A stretch of 64,000 nt of DNA from Cervus elaphus (lineage: Eukaryota; Chordata; Mammalia; Artiodactyla; Cervidae), in assembly GCF_910594005.1 (NCBI RefSeq), contig NC_057826.1, positions 27,933,501-27,997,500 on the forward strand, given 5' to 3'. Each line of letters opens with the position of its first letter. Positions within the stretch are counted from its first letter, which is position 1. A program made the translations under genes and the position numbers. This document shows positions 1-11,509 of the stretch, piece after piece. A model generated the notes under the pieces. The model was not told the DNA's origin and ran no database searches. It saw nothing but the letters and a program-made list of their open reading frames with translations.

Positions 1-1257
1 TTAATGTCATGCCATTTAATGTCAAGACATATCCACATCTGAAATTGATACACAAAATGAATGAAAAGAGATGTTATTTTTCATCATGCTTTTAGTTATA
101 CTGCTTCCATTACAGAAGGCATTTAATGTTTCTTGGTTAACCAAATCTATGTAAAATGGTTGGTGACCCAATTATATACTTTAAAGAAATAATTCCATGT
201 CTACAGACAAACCCTATTACATGGTCATGGTATAACCATCCTCATAACACCCGGTTTAGCATAGGTTAATCATAAGCAAACAGTTCAAATATCGTACTGA
301 TTAGAAATCTTGACCTTGGTATAATTTTTAAAGTAAGAATGTTGTTCTCTCCTTTAATACACTATTATTGAAAATCCTAACTTGTTTAGGGAAGGATGGT
401 ATTCTAAGGCCAATTTTCAGGTTTGGTTTAAAGGGAATTTTTAGTGTGTACACTAGGTGGTGCTCTTATCATGGAAAAGAGGCAAGTATAGCCTTGAAAC
501 CTAAAGATACAGAAGTAGCTTCCTAGCAAAAGAACTGAATGAATTGAGAATAGAAATTGAGTCCAGTTCAGTACTCATTCAACCTCAGTAGACCAGATCA
601 AGAAAAAAAAAATCTATAATTTAAGCATTATCAATTTTAGCCTTAAACACACCTTTGAATATTTCTGGGTGTTGAGACCATTTGATTCATAAAATGAGTA
701 GTTTATTAATATGTTGGCCAAATCAATTCATGGTTAAGACATTTGATGTTTTTTTCCCTGACATCTTGAATTTTTAAAATCTTAACTATTAAAAACGTAC
801 TCTTTAAAAACATGACTCTCCTAAGTTTTTCCTCCTTTTGGTGGCATCTGTATAACATTTCCTGTAGCTTTTTGTAGCTGGGTGGTTTTCCTTAACCAGT
901 AGGAAAATCTACCAAAAAAAAAAAAAAAAAATCACACCTAAAACTTTCCAAATTTTCACTGGCACCGCTGTGGATTATAAACCCAAGAGAGCCTTAAATT
1001 AGAGCTGGCATGTTCTGTAAGGGAAATAAGAATTTTAAACCACTGGTGTGTCTGACCTAAAAAGAGATGAATGTGCAATGATCATTCACAACTGAAAAAG
1101 TCAGTACACAATTCCTGAGTTCAGTTAGCACATCTCAGTTTATATGAAATTTTCACAGATTTCAGAGGTTAGAAAAAAAGGAAAACAAAATTATTTGTAA
1201 TGAAAACATCAATGAACCTAGTTTTCTCAAGGGCTGTTTTTGTAGTTAACATTTTCT
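1..1257. other. AT-rich intergenic DNA
   Basis: No gene or recognised repeat seen; contains poly-A runs near 602 and 914-931. Confidence 0.6.
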
Positions 1258-1270
1258 TAGGTGTATTTTT

Positions 1271-1483
1271 GAGCTTCCCCGGTGACTCAGATGGTAAAGA
1301 ATCTGCCTGCAATGAGGGAGATCTAGGTTCAATCCCTGGATTGGGAAGCTCCCCTGGAGAAGGGAATAGCTACCCACTCCAGTATTCTTGCCTGGAGAAT
1401 CCCATGGGCAGAGGTGCCTGGCGGGCTACAGTCCACGGGGACGCAGAGAGTCAGATATGACTGAGCTACTAACACATTAACAC
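1271..1483 (+). mobile_element. Bov-tA SINE with perfect 13-base target duplication
   Basis: GCTTCCCCGGTGACTCAGAT (tRNA-derived head), GAAGGGAATAGCTACCCACT (Bov-A body) to GACTGAGCTACTAACAC. Flanks TAGGTGTATTTTT at 1258-1270 and 1484-1496 are identical. Confidence 0.95.
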
Positions 1484-1559
1484 TAGGTGTATTTTTAAAG
1501 GACTGAATCAATAAGTAGGTGAAACTTTGGGTTATTCTATGATGACAATTAATTATTAC

Positions 1560-1850
1560 TTATTGCTTTTTTACATTTTTTAAACTTTTTACTTTATATT
1601 AGAGTATAGCCTGTTAACAATATTGTGATAGTTTCAGGTGGACAGCAAAGGGACTTAGCCATACATATACATCCATTTTTCCCCAAACTCCCCTTACACC
1701 CAGGCTGTCACATAACATTTAGTAGAGTTCCCTGTGCTATACAGTAGGACCTTGTTGGTTATCCATTTTAAATATAGCAGTGGGTACATGTCAATTCCCA
1801 ATTCCCTATCTCTTCCCCTCATTCTTCCCCTGGGCAACCATAAGAATCAC
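1560..1850 (-). mobile_element. L1 3' UTR fragment
   Basis: Minus-strand L1 3' UTR: GTTTCAGGTGGACAGCAAAG, CCCTGTGCTATACAGTAGGA and CCTTGTTGGTTATCCATTTT on the plus strand are the standard artiodactyl L1 tail landmarks read backwards. No ORF survives. Confidence 0.75.
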
Positions 1851-1879
1851 CGATTTCATTTAAACCACTTAACCCATTG

Positions 1880-2075
1880 ATGCCATTATGGTTCTCAAAA
1901 GTTAGGAAGCATCAGAATTGTCTCTCCTAAAAACAAATTGCTGGGTCCCACCCCCAGAACTTCTAATTCATTGTGTCTGGGCTAGGAGCAGAGAATTTCT
2001 ATTTCTCACAAATACCCAGGTAATGCTGAAGTTGCAGACCTGGGGACTGAATTTTGAGAGCCTCTATGTCATAGC
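1880..2075. mobile_element. MER5A-like hAT remnant
   Basis: GGAAGCATCAGAATTGTCTC, GCTGGGTCCCACCCCCAGAA and TTCTAATTCATTGTGTCTGG match the non-coding MER5A consensus as remembered. Confidence 0.65.
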
Positions 2076-3124
2076 ATTAGGCAAGTGTAGTAGTAGCACT
2101 ACAAGAGCAAGTTGAAAACAGAACGTTCAGCCCATCAACTGATTGCCTAATCGTGAGACTGCCAAGCAATTGACTTGATTGATTTTTGTTGTTGTTATTG
2201 TGACATTGGCTACATTGGCTTAGATGTTTTAGCTTTATGAGCAAAGCCAGACTCCATTTAAACTAGTAGTGAAAAATGAATGAGATCACTTTTCAACATA
2301 AATTCCTCGGTTCACATTAAGAAATATCAATGACTGACAGTTATTAGCATTATAAACGACTGGACAGGTCATTAATTTTTTTTTTTTTAAACAAGGCTCG
2401 ATGAATTACTATAGAGCAATAAAGGGTGAGGAAAGATTTATATATATATGTATATATATTCACATATATATTTGGAAGTAAACACATATTCATTTATTTT
2501 ACAAACTAATGCAATGTCTACAGCATTAATAGCCAACTAAAGACCTTTTAGTGAATGACACAAGGCAGAGCAGGTGGCAACTTAGAGAAACAAGTATCAA
2601 ATAAACCAAGTGATGCTCTGGTAAAATATTTTTTATTTAACAACAAGACCAAAAAATATGAATGGTCCCAAGCAAGGTTCATAAAGATTCTGTCTGCTGT
2701 ATTCAGGCAATTATCCTAAGATAGAGAATGTATTGGACCCTGGAAACACAGTAAATTCTCAGGGGTTTAGATTTGTATCTCAGCTCTGTGGGCAACACAC
2801 TTAGCCACTTAGTTTATTGCTCTTACAAAATACCCCCATGGGTTGTTGAAATGCTGAAAAGCTTTCACAGCTGGTATCCATTTGACAATTACTTCCTTGC
2901 ATGCTGTTTAGCTATTCGCAGTGTTTTCAGCATCACATTTTGGAGGATGCTTTTAGCCACTTTGAGGCTAAAATATATAGCAAACATAAGTTCCTACATC
3001 CGTTTTCTTGGCTGGATGAGAATTCAAAAAATTCAGAGCTGGGAACTATTTATTGATCACGTGGTTCAGCCTACATGACCTACAGATGAGGAAACTGAGA
3101 CCCAGAAGGATTCAGTGGTTTTCA
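2076..3124. other. intergenic DNA
   Basis: Holds the TA tract at 2438-2470. The 101-codon frame at 2773-3078 matches nothing I know and overlaps MIR-like decay. Confidence 0.5.
2438..2470. repeat. (TA)n-rich tract
   Basis: Imperfect TA/TATG dinucleotide stretch. Confidence 0.85.
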
Positions 3125-3360
3125 ATTTGGTGTGTGTGGCTGACAGTCTGGGTTTTGGAGGCAGATGGAAGTGGCCCAGATCCACCACTTCTTAGTTGTG
3201 TGACCTTGAGAAACTTACATGAATGCTCCACAAATTTCATTTGTAAAGTGGGGATAGAAAAAAACACTGGCTCACAGGATCACTGAAATAATTCGTGGAA
3301 AGTGATTGGCATTATGCCCACAATATAGTAAGCACTCAATCAAATCCTAGTTCTTATTAG
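3125..3360 (+). mobile_element. MIR SINE
   Basis: Core TTGTGTGACCTTGAGAAACT, CATTTGTAAAGTGGGGATAG and tail ATAGTAAGCACTCAATCAA match the MIR pattern. Confidence 0.8.
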
Positions 3361-3480
3361 GGCAAATAGGCACAGATCTATCCCAGAAGTAAATCCTAGC
3401 CTGGCCTCCTAGCTTTGACCCTAAGATTCTTTCTCCCACCCTGCCTCCCAGAGATACTAGATTGTAATTAGAGACTTAAA

Positions 3481-3482
<2 letters not shown>

Positions 3483-3512
<30 letters not shown>
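3483..3512. repeat. (TG)15 microsatellite
   Basis: Uninterrupted TG dinucleotide, followed by imperfect CACACGTGCATGTGCACATG. Confidence 0.97.
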
Positions 3513-3513
<1 letters not shown>

Positions 3514-3524
3514 ACACGTGCATG

Positions 3525-3740
3525 TGCACATGTGCTCAGCTGTGTCCAACTCTTTGCAACCCCATGGACTGTAGTCCACTAGGCTCCTCTGTCCATGGGA
3601 TTCTCCAGGCCAAGAATACTGGAGTGTGTTGCCATTTCCTCCTCCAGGGGATCTTCCTGACCCAGGGATAAAACTCAGGTCTACTGCATCTCCTGCATTG
3701 GCAGGTGGATTCTTTTCCACTGAACCATCTAGGAAGCCCC
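3525..3740 (-). mobile_element. Bov-tA SINE next to a (TG)n tract
   Basis: Reverse-oriented copy from GTGCTCAGCTGTGTCCAACT to CATCTAGGAAGCCCC; the (TG)15 tract lies at its 3' tail side. Confidence 0.93.
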
Positions 3741-5059
3741 AACTAGAGAGTCAGATGACTGCAAAAGTGCATTTCAAATGATCAAGATAAAAATAGCACA
3801 GATACTATAACAGCTCCAAGAAAGTGTTTCTAGATATATTGTCACTGGTTATACATTTCGGGTGAAGGAAATATAACTGTTTTTTAAAATATCCAAATAG
3901 TCATTTGGAGAACTAAAGTTACTCTGAATTTCCAAATAAGTTTGCCTGGTATGGCCCAGTAAATGTATGTAAATCTATTTATATAATTCTCCCATAACTA
4001 AAAAGCCCAACTCAACCCAGCCTGTTATTCAAATAAAGCTCATGAAATAGACAAGAAAAAGTAAAATGACCTTATGTCTTCATAATCCATGTCCTGAACT
4101 CTGAGAACAGCATATAAATTATAAAACTGAATGAGGCTGAGCCTAAATTTATCTCTGAAAGTAAAATGGCTAATGCTGACTTGAATATTCAAATTGTTTT
4201 TAATACTCTAACCTCTGGATACATAAAATATCTGCGCCAACCTCAATGTCTTTCCTAGTCTAAAATGTCAACAATCAAATGAAAAGTCACAGAACAGAAT
4301 GACCATCCTTGTCATTAGAGTTCTGACAGAACAATTTATACATATTTCTTTAAATAAATGTTTAAAATGTAATTACAAATGGTTGCTCAAATGCTCTTTC
4401 TTACTCTTCTGCTTCTGCCTCCAGACAACTGAAATCCCATTAGTGCACAAGTGATTTCATTTGGTGTACAGCCCACGGGCAGTACATTAAGGAAAAATCA
4501 TCAGCAAATTAATTTACAAACACTTCAAGAGTACAGACGATCATAAAAGGACAACTCCTGTCATAGTAAAACCATTCTTTATCCAAGACTGTAAAACAAC
4601 CTAAGAAATGGTAAAGAAGTGATGAATTTAACATATCTTAATTTTGGTAAGGTTTTCATTTTCTACCCCACAATACTTTAATCAATATACCACAAAAACA
4701 GAGTTTAGACCATCCTATTGGCTGTATGCATCTGTACCCAAAGTCAAAGGAAGAGTTTGATCAATGGGGAAAATAAAGAGCTTTTAGTCAGATCAACAAC
4801 CAGTGATGTGGACAAACCATGTGACTCAGCTTCCAGTCTCTCAATGATTTCTCTTTCTTTGCCTAGCATTAGCCTGGCATGAGCTTTAAAAAAGCATGTA
4901 TCCCTATGTATCTACGTAATGCTTTGCTGATGGCAAAGCTACTGAAATCCTTCCTTAAGTGCCATGGGCACACCTGTTTACAGAGAGCTACTCTACCTCT
5001 CACTATTAATTACACTGTGCAATCTTGCTGCATTGGCTACAGACACTTCAGCACGATCT
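3741..5059. other. AT-rich intergenic DNA
   Basis: No gene or recognisable repeat seen. Confidence 0.55.
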
Positions 5060-5490
5060 TCTGGGGCACTGGTTCTGATCCCAGTCCTACAATTTACTTT
5101 CTTGGTGACTTAGGACAAAGTATTTAATCTCAAAGAACCCTGAGTTTCCCATTGGTTCAGTTCAGTTCCGTTCAGTCACTCAGTCGTGTCCGACTCTTTG
5201 CGACCCCATGGACTTTAGCACACCAGACTTCCCTGTCCATCATCAACTCCTGGAGCTTGCTCAAACTCATGTCATCTAGTCAGTGATGCCATCCAACCAT
5301 CTCATCTTCTGCTGTCCCCTTCTCCTCCTGCCTTCAATCTTTCCCAGCATCAGGGTCTTTTCCAATGAGTCAGTTCTCATTGATTAAGTGAGGCCAAATA
5401 TCAAAATCATTGAGTTGTGTGCAGATTAAATGAGATGTTTAAAAAGCACTGAGAGCCTGTCATACATATTTCCTGCTCAATACTACATAT
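5060..5490 (+). mobile_element. MIR SINE split by a BovB tail
   Basis: TTCTGATCCCAGTCCTACAA and TTGGTGACTTAGGACAAAGT on the left of the BovB; GATTAAATGAGATGTTTAAA and AAGCACTGAGAGCCTGTCA on the right. Confidence 0.7.
5154..5377 (-). mobile_element. BovB 3' tail fragment inside a MIR
   Basis: Begins GTTCAGTTCAGTTCCGTTCA and CACTCAGTCGTGTCCGACTC on the plus strand, the BovB tail in reverse, and runs to TTTTCCAATGAGTCAGTTCT. MIR sequence flanks it on both sides. Confidence 0.85.
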
Positions 5491-6447
5491 TACTATTGCA
5501 GTGGCCTTGTTTTTGAAGCCATACATGTGAGTGTATACACGCCACTCAGCAGCACTACGTTGTACGGAGGACATCCGTCCTCTCTTTCATGTTAAGCAGA
5601 GGATGCATGGAACATCTGTGAGTGGACTCAAGAAGACAGACAGGTGCAATATGCAAGGCTGTAATGCTACATCTTCTGTAGACCTTTAGCTTTGCTGATG
5701 TTTAGCAATATCCCATCAATCTTCTCCCTCATAACCTCTTGCCTGGCACCTTTCTGGATAATATGCTCTAGAGGAGCAGAAATCATTGCCAGCTTTTAGC
5801 CATGAATCAATGGAGCAACCTGTTCCTTCAGAAGTATCTTCCACCCCAGGCACATGATTGACCCTACTGGCAGTTTAAAATTACCAACAAGCTGCAGCTT
5901 CTGGAAAACGTTCCTAGGAACTTCCAAGGGATACTGACAGCCAGGGAGTTACAGATTTTTTTCAAGAAACTAGCAGCATAGAAGAGAGCCCCAAGCACAG
6001 ATATGTAATATTAAATAAAAGACCATTTGATGTTTCACATGCCTACCTTGTTTCACTGGTGATGGTCTTGGAACCAAAGAGAACATCTTTAAATGGATAG
6101 GATCAGCCAGGTAACCATATTTACCTTTGATACTGCACTGAAGCCTACATGATGAGATTTGGCCCTCCTAATGAGAGAGACCTAGTGAAGCAGGTTCCTG
6201 GGGGAAGTTTTGTGACTTATCACCCCTCGGAACTGCACTCCTTATTTTGAAGGATGAGGCTCCCTTATAGTCTACCTTTTACCTTGAAAAGTGGGAATGA
6301 ATCAGAAAGAAAACTGGCAAAGCAACCACACTGACAGGTGGAGGTGACAAAAACTATCAACAATGTCTAGGGAAATGCTCTACTTCCTTAGGTACCCCAG
6401 TCTGTTGCTCAAAGAGAAGGGTTTTAAATCCCTTCTATGTGTATGGA
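5491..6447. other. non-repetitive intergenic block
   Basis: Unlike its flanks it has balanced composition and no recognised repeat. A plus-strand frame with one stop (from the ATG at 5801 to a TAG at about 5980) is followed by AATAAA at 6014. It could be an old processed pseudogene or exon of a non-coding RNA; no product recognised. Confidence 0.4.
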
Positions 6448-6458
6448 AGTAGCCTTTT

Positions 6459-7490
6459 TTTTTTTGAAGTATAGTTGATTCATAATGTTAGTTTCAAAGT
6501 GAGTCTACTATACATAAATGTATATCCACTCTTTCTTTTAGATTATTTTCTCATGTAGATCATTACAGAGTATTGAGTAGAGTTTCCAGTGCTACACAGG
6601 AGGTCCATGTTAGTTATCTATTTTAAAGGTAGTAGTGTGTTTATGTTCATCCCAATCTTTCAATTTATCCCCCCTTATGCCCTGATAACCATAAGTTTAT
6701 GTTCTACATTTGTAACTCTATTTCCGTTTTGTAGATAAGTTCACCTGTACCCTTTTTTATACTCCACATGTAAGCAATATCATATGATATTTGTTTTTCT
6801 CTGTCTGCCTTACTTCACTCAGTGTGCCAATCTCTAGGTCCATCCGTGTTGCCGCAAATGGCATTATTTCATTCTTTTCTAAGGCTGAGCAATATTCCAT
6901 TGTATATATGCACCTGCTGCTGCTGCTCTTCAGGCACTAAGTCATGTCCAACTTTTTGTACCCTATGGACTACAGCCCACCAGGCTCCATGGGGTTCTCC
7001 AGGCAAGAATACTGGAGTGGGTTGTCATTTCCTTCTTCAGGGGATCTTCCCAACCCAGGGATAGAACCCAGGGATCAAACCCACTTCTCCTGCATTGGCA
7101 GGTGGACTCTTTTACCACTGAGACACCCAGGAAGAATATATGTACCACATCTTTGCTTCCATGTCCTCTTGGCTATTGTAAATAGTGCTAAGGTATCACC
7201 TTACACTAGTAAGAATGGCCATAATACAAAAAAAAAAAAAAAACAAAACCTATAAACAATAAATGCTGGAGAGGGTGTGGAGAAAAGGGAACCCTCCCAC
7301 ACTGTTGATGGGAATGTAAACTGAACAGTCATATAGAAAATAGTACGAAGATTCCTTTGAAAACTAAAAACACAGCTACCATATGATCCAGTTATCCCAC
7401 TCCTGGGCATATATCCAAATTTGAAAAGATTTACTTAATTTTACAAATTTACTTAATTTGAAAAGATCCATGCACCCCAATGTTCAAAGC
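6459..7490 (-). mobile_element. older L1 LINE with inverted 5' part, carrying a nested SINE
   Basis: Minus-strand L1 3' end from a poly-T tract (about 6454) through 3' UTR and the ORF2 tail up to about 7190, then a plus-strand L1 block at 7191-7490 (the AAGGTATCACC, GCTGGAGAGGGTGTGGAG and CACTCCTGGGCATATATCC landmarks). The plus block ends where the inverted block begins in normal L1 order, so this is a second twin-primed copy. Flanks AGTAGCCTTTT (6448-6458) and AGTAGTCTTTT (7491-7501) match at 10 of 11 bases and fit the target duplication. A Bov-tA SINE later inserted at 6912-7132. A short local tandem duplication (TTACTTAATTT) lies near 7430-7460. Confidence 0.82.
6912..7132 (-). mobile_element. 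Bov-tA SINE nested in the inverted L1
   Basis: Reverse copy with a GCTGCTGCTGCT tail, ending GAGACACCCAGGAAG. Flanks TATATATGCACC and AATATATGTACC suggest a decayed target duplication. Confidence 0.92.
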
Positions 7491-7501
7491 AGTAGTCTTT
7501 T

Positions 7502-10500
7502 CAAAAGTACCTCATTTGTATCACCCTCATTTTCTGCCACTTTGATACTACCATCGAGTTTGGGTATATCACCAAAAACATTAAGCCAGATATCCAGAAG
7601 TGTTGTAGAAAAACATAAATTAGAACTAATCATTAACTTTCTCACTAAGAATACAAAGTCATTCCTCAATATCAGAGCACTGGTTCCAGGGCCCCCACAG
7701 ATACCCAAATCTATAGATACTCAAGTCCCTCATGTAAACTTGTACTGTACGGTTGGCCCTCATATCTTTGGGTTCCATGCCCTCAAACATCTTGCTCTGG
7801 AGTTGGTTAATTCTCTGCCCTCATTCATAAATATCTCATTTATGTCACCACCTGGAGTTGTTCTGGTGATAAAATGTTCTTTATTCACAGGGCACCTTTA
7901 TTCTAAAGAGTAATAGATACTTCTTTAAATTACATTGTGTTCAATTCATGCATACCACTCAGTAGATGTCTTATCCCCCACATTAGATATTGAGTCATAA
8001 AGCGGTAAAATAAGACTACAGGTTTCTGAGTCCTGATTCTCTTTGCCACATCCCCAACTTTTCTTCACATCTTAACCCATGCCCCCTTTTAAGACACATT
8101 TTAAAAACAACACAAATTCTGATACACCACCATGGAGGGTATTTTCCGGGTTCCCTGTCTCTCCTCCCCTCTTAATTATCACTAATATTTAGAAGACCTA
8201 TATATTTCTCCCTACCAAGAAGATTTACTTTTTTGCATTTTACTTTCTATACGTTATAGCATGAGAAATGGCTTAATTTTTTCTAAGTATAGTTACATTA
8301 CAGTACTGAACATAACACTAGCAGATCCTTTGTTAATATCCTCCTACCACTCCTATTGAGAATTATGGCAGCAAACTAGATAACTGCTTTTAGCCTGTTA
8401 AATTTAATCATAAAAATTAAAAAATAATTGTGTTAGACTAAAAAGTGGAGACATTAATGCAATGTATTGAGACTATCTAGATAGACAACTTATTAAAAAA
8501 TAAGATGGAAGGCAGGGAGTGCTGACAAAAATTAGCTTCTCCCAATATCTAAAGGTGTACTTCTTCAGTTTTTGTACTGCACATTTATGGTAAATTTGCC
8601 CCCTGATTCTGAATTCATTATATAAGCTTTTTCTGGGGTTCTGAAGCATATTGCTTTGACAGATACAACAATCTAAACCAGTTGTGCCTTGGCTCTAGAG
8701 CTATTGTTGGGATGTTGGTATTTTGACAGTGAAAGCCAGCTGGCATGAGTCCTCAGTGGAAAGCCCAGATGTAGAGGCAGTGGCCTCAGCATCTTAAACC
8801 TTTCAATATTTCTCCATGTTTTCAAGCATCTTCTAAATCCCACGAAAGTAACATGGCATAAAACTGAATGCAGAATGATGTTCATAAATACCTAAAAACT
8901 TCCAAATAGAGTACTGGATGAAAAATTGAAACTAGAACTTGATTTCAGTTACAACTTGCTTGATCTCAGCCTTAAGTCTTAGCACCCTAAGTATACTCCT
9001 CTTTATAAGATATGATATGCTCAAGTACAGCTGGTCTTCCCATTGACAAGAGTGACTAGTTACATTGACAAGAGAGACTAGCTACATTGGCTAATTACAA
9101 ATTGGTGAAATATTTTTTCACGCTCTTAGAATCTACTAATGTCTCTAGGGTTAAATGCTTAGGTTAAAATGATTTGTCTTCCTTTATTTAAAACACCATG
9201 ATAATCTTTTCTGGTGAATGACTTTAAATAGATATGGTCATCAAGATTGCACAGTAAATATTCTGCACATTATACATTCATGATAGAATCAAAATTAAAA
9301 TTTAAGAACTCCTTTCACTTGACCTTTTGATTATGACGGTGGTTTCAATGAAAGAGCAGACTCATTCACATAAATTGAAGGGCCCTGAATGATTTTAAAC
9401 TTCTATGCATATTAAATAGGGGTAGGATGTATATAAATTACTAATGCAAAGACTAATAATGCATATACATGAGCCAATACTTATGGTTGCTTTACTCAAA
9501 CTTTCCTCAGATTGACAGCATGACTAGAACTCTATATGCATCGCATGACAGCTGACAGTAAATCTTTTTGGTCTCTTTGGATTTGTTTCTCACCATAAAA
9601 TGTAGTAATTATGATGGAGGAAGGAAAACAGGTGGGTGGTGCTAAAGACTAATGAAACAAATATTTTGGGACTCAAGCAGTCATCTTTAGTGCTTAAAAT
9701 TATTAAGCTATGGATATTTCAATAAGTGATCAAAGAGACCAGTACTTGTAAAGTCTCATGACATCCATAAAAACTAAACAACCAGATTAGAATAAATTTT
9801 CAAATAGGTTTCTGAATAAAATTGTTTAATTATTTATTTTTGCAAAAGGAGGTAAGGAAAGAGAAGAAATGTGCCATGGTATATTTTTATGTATTTAATT
9901 ATAATCTGCTAGACTGGTTACCTACAGGAACTGCACATGGATAGCTCAGTACATGTGGAAGTTACACAACACTGGAGGGCTGAACACTCAGTAAAAGACT
10001 ATGTTATATTCTGAAAATTGAGTTAAAATGCTTGACACTCATGGGTTTCTATCACAATGACTTTAATGCAAATTAAATTTTAAAAATCACCACATTCTCT
10101 TTTTGCAGACAGCTCTTTTTATTGCCTTCATTTCGGACATGTACCAACGTGCTCATAGGGTTTCCGCTTGACATGTTCCCCAAGCCAGGCTACCTAATTT
10201 GGCCCCACCCTACTCATATGAGTCTTCAAGAGGAAAATCTGCCAGCCCACAAATGTCCTTTCTACAGAAAACCTCTATTGACTTCTACCCAGCAACCATC
10301 TATATAAACAACCCCTTATATTGATCTTGTAAGTTATGGTAATGCTGCATTAGCATTTATTTCTCTGGATACATATTTAAACAGTAATTTCTTTTAAGCT
10401 AGTGATTACCTGGTAATGCTGAATCAATCTGAAAAGTGTATTTCTAGGACAGCTTCAGAAAATCTGGTGAAAGTTCCCCTTTTCACAGTGAGCATTTCTC

Positions 10501-11509
10501 AAAGCCTCAGACTCATGAATGGCTACCTGAGATTTTGAAACAAGGAGAGAAACAAATAACATTGGAAGAGTCAGCATTGCACTGACTTGAACTGGTTATC
10601 AAGTCAGGAGAAGGCATGCAATAGGAAGACTCTAAGATGTTTGAGGTGGAGTTGATCTGGACCAAAGAAGTAAGTAAACCTTCAAAAATACACAGTTACT
10701 ATAATGTTCTCCATTTAATTTAATTGTAAACATGAGGACTCAACTATTCTAAGAAATGTGGAAAGAAATGAATGACATCTCATCAAATATTTACTGGGCA
10801 ATTTTGGGGGGATGTAGGTTGATTTTTAAAAAACAGATATAATTAGTTCTTTAAATGCCAGATTTTTGTATGATTTCAAGAAATATTCTCTCTAAAGTAA
10901 CAATTCAGCAGTTAACTCAAAACAGACTTACTCAATCATTCACCGGAATACACACTATTTCTCACAAAATTTGAAATTGTCAAAGGGCACTTTACCTTTG
11001 AAGACAGTTTTTCTTTAAAGGGCCATGTTTAACTGCACCTTTATTTTTACATGGATGTATGCTTACAGATCTCATCATCTTCTATATTTAGAGAGATGAG
11101 CTTTCCAAAGGAAGATAGGCAGCCAATGAGGAGGATCCCGTCAAAAGAGAGGTGAGTTACTATGGTTACTTTTCAGGAGATTGAGTAACAGTGAACTGGC
11201 TGCTCCCAGCCAAATGGACCCTTTCCAGAGCAAGACCTAAGAATGTTGCTCTCCATACGTGTTGATTCAATTAGCCGAAGCTACACTATCCTTTTCGCCT
11301 TAACCACAGGTTTTCTTTGGGAGCTCACTGCTTCCAGCCCTCCTAGCTGCACACAGGCAGTAAAGTCAAAGGAAAAACAGGGAGGATTGAAAACTTCCGA
11401 GCACAAACCTAACAGCGACGGGCAGGAGCATCTGCAAGAACAATCCCAAGATTTAAAGAAGAAAAATCAAATCATATTGTTCGGGACCACCAGCTAGCTA
11501 CTTTTCAAT
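7502..11509. other. AT-rich intergenic DNA
   Basis: No gene recognised. 7690-7780 has a weak resemblance to Tigger/MER2 ends (GGTTGGCCCTCATATCTTTG). A 151-codon frame at 7458-7913 begins in L1 sequence and looks fortuitous. 11219-11497 just outside the CpG island also holds an unrecognised 84-codon frame. Confidence 0.5.

Noticed and set aside
1271..1483. tRNA gene from the tRNA-like head of Bov-tA copies
   Set aside because: The tRNA-related part is the decayed SINE promoter; no intact cloverleaf.
3457..3742. Overlapping frames around the TG tract
   Set aside because: Translations of a microsatellite (His-Thr or Cys-Val runs) and a Bov-tA SINE.
7458..7913. 151-codon plus-strand frame as a gene
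   Set aside because: Starts in L1 sequence and continues into AT-rich DNA with no family resemblance or splice support.
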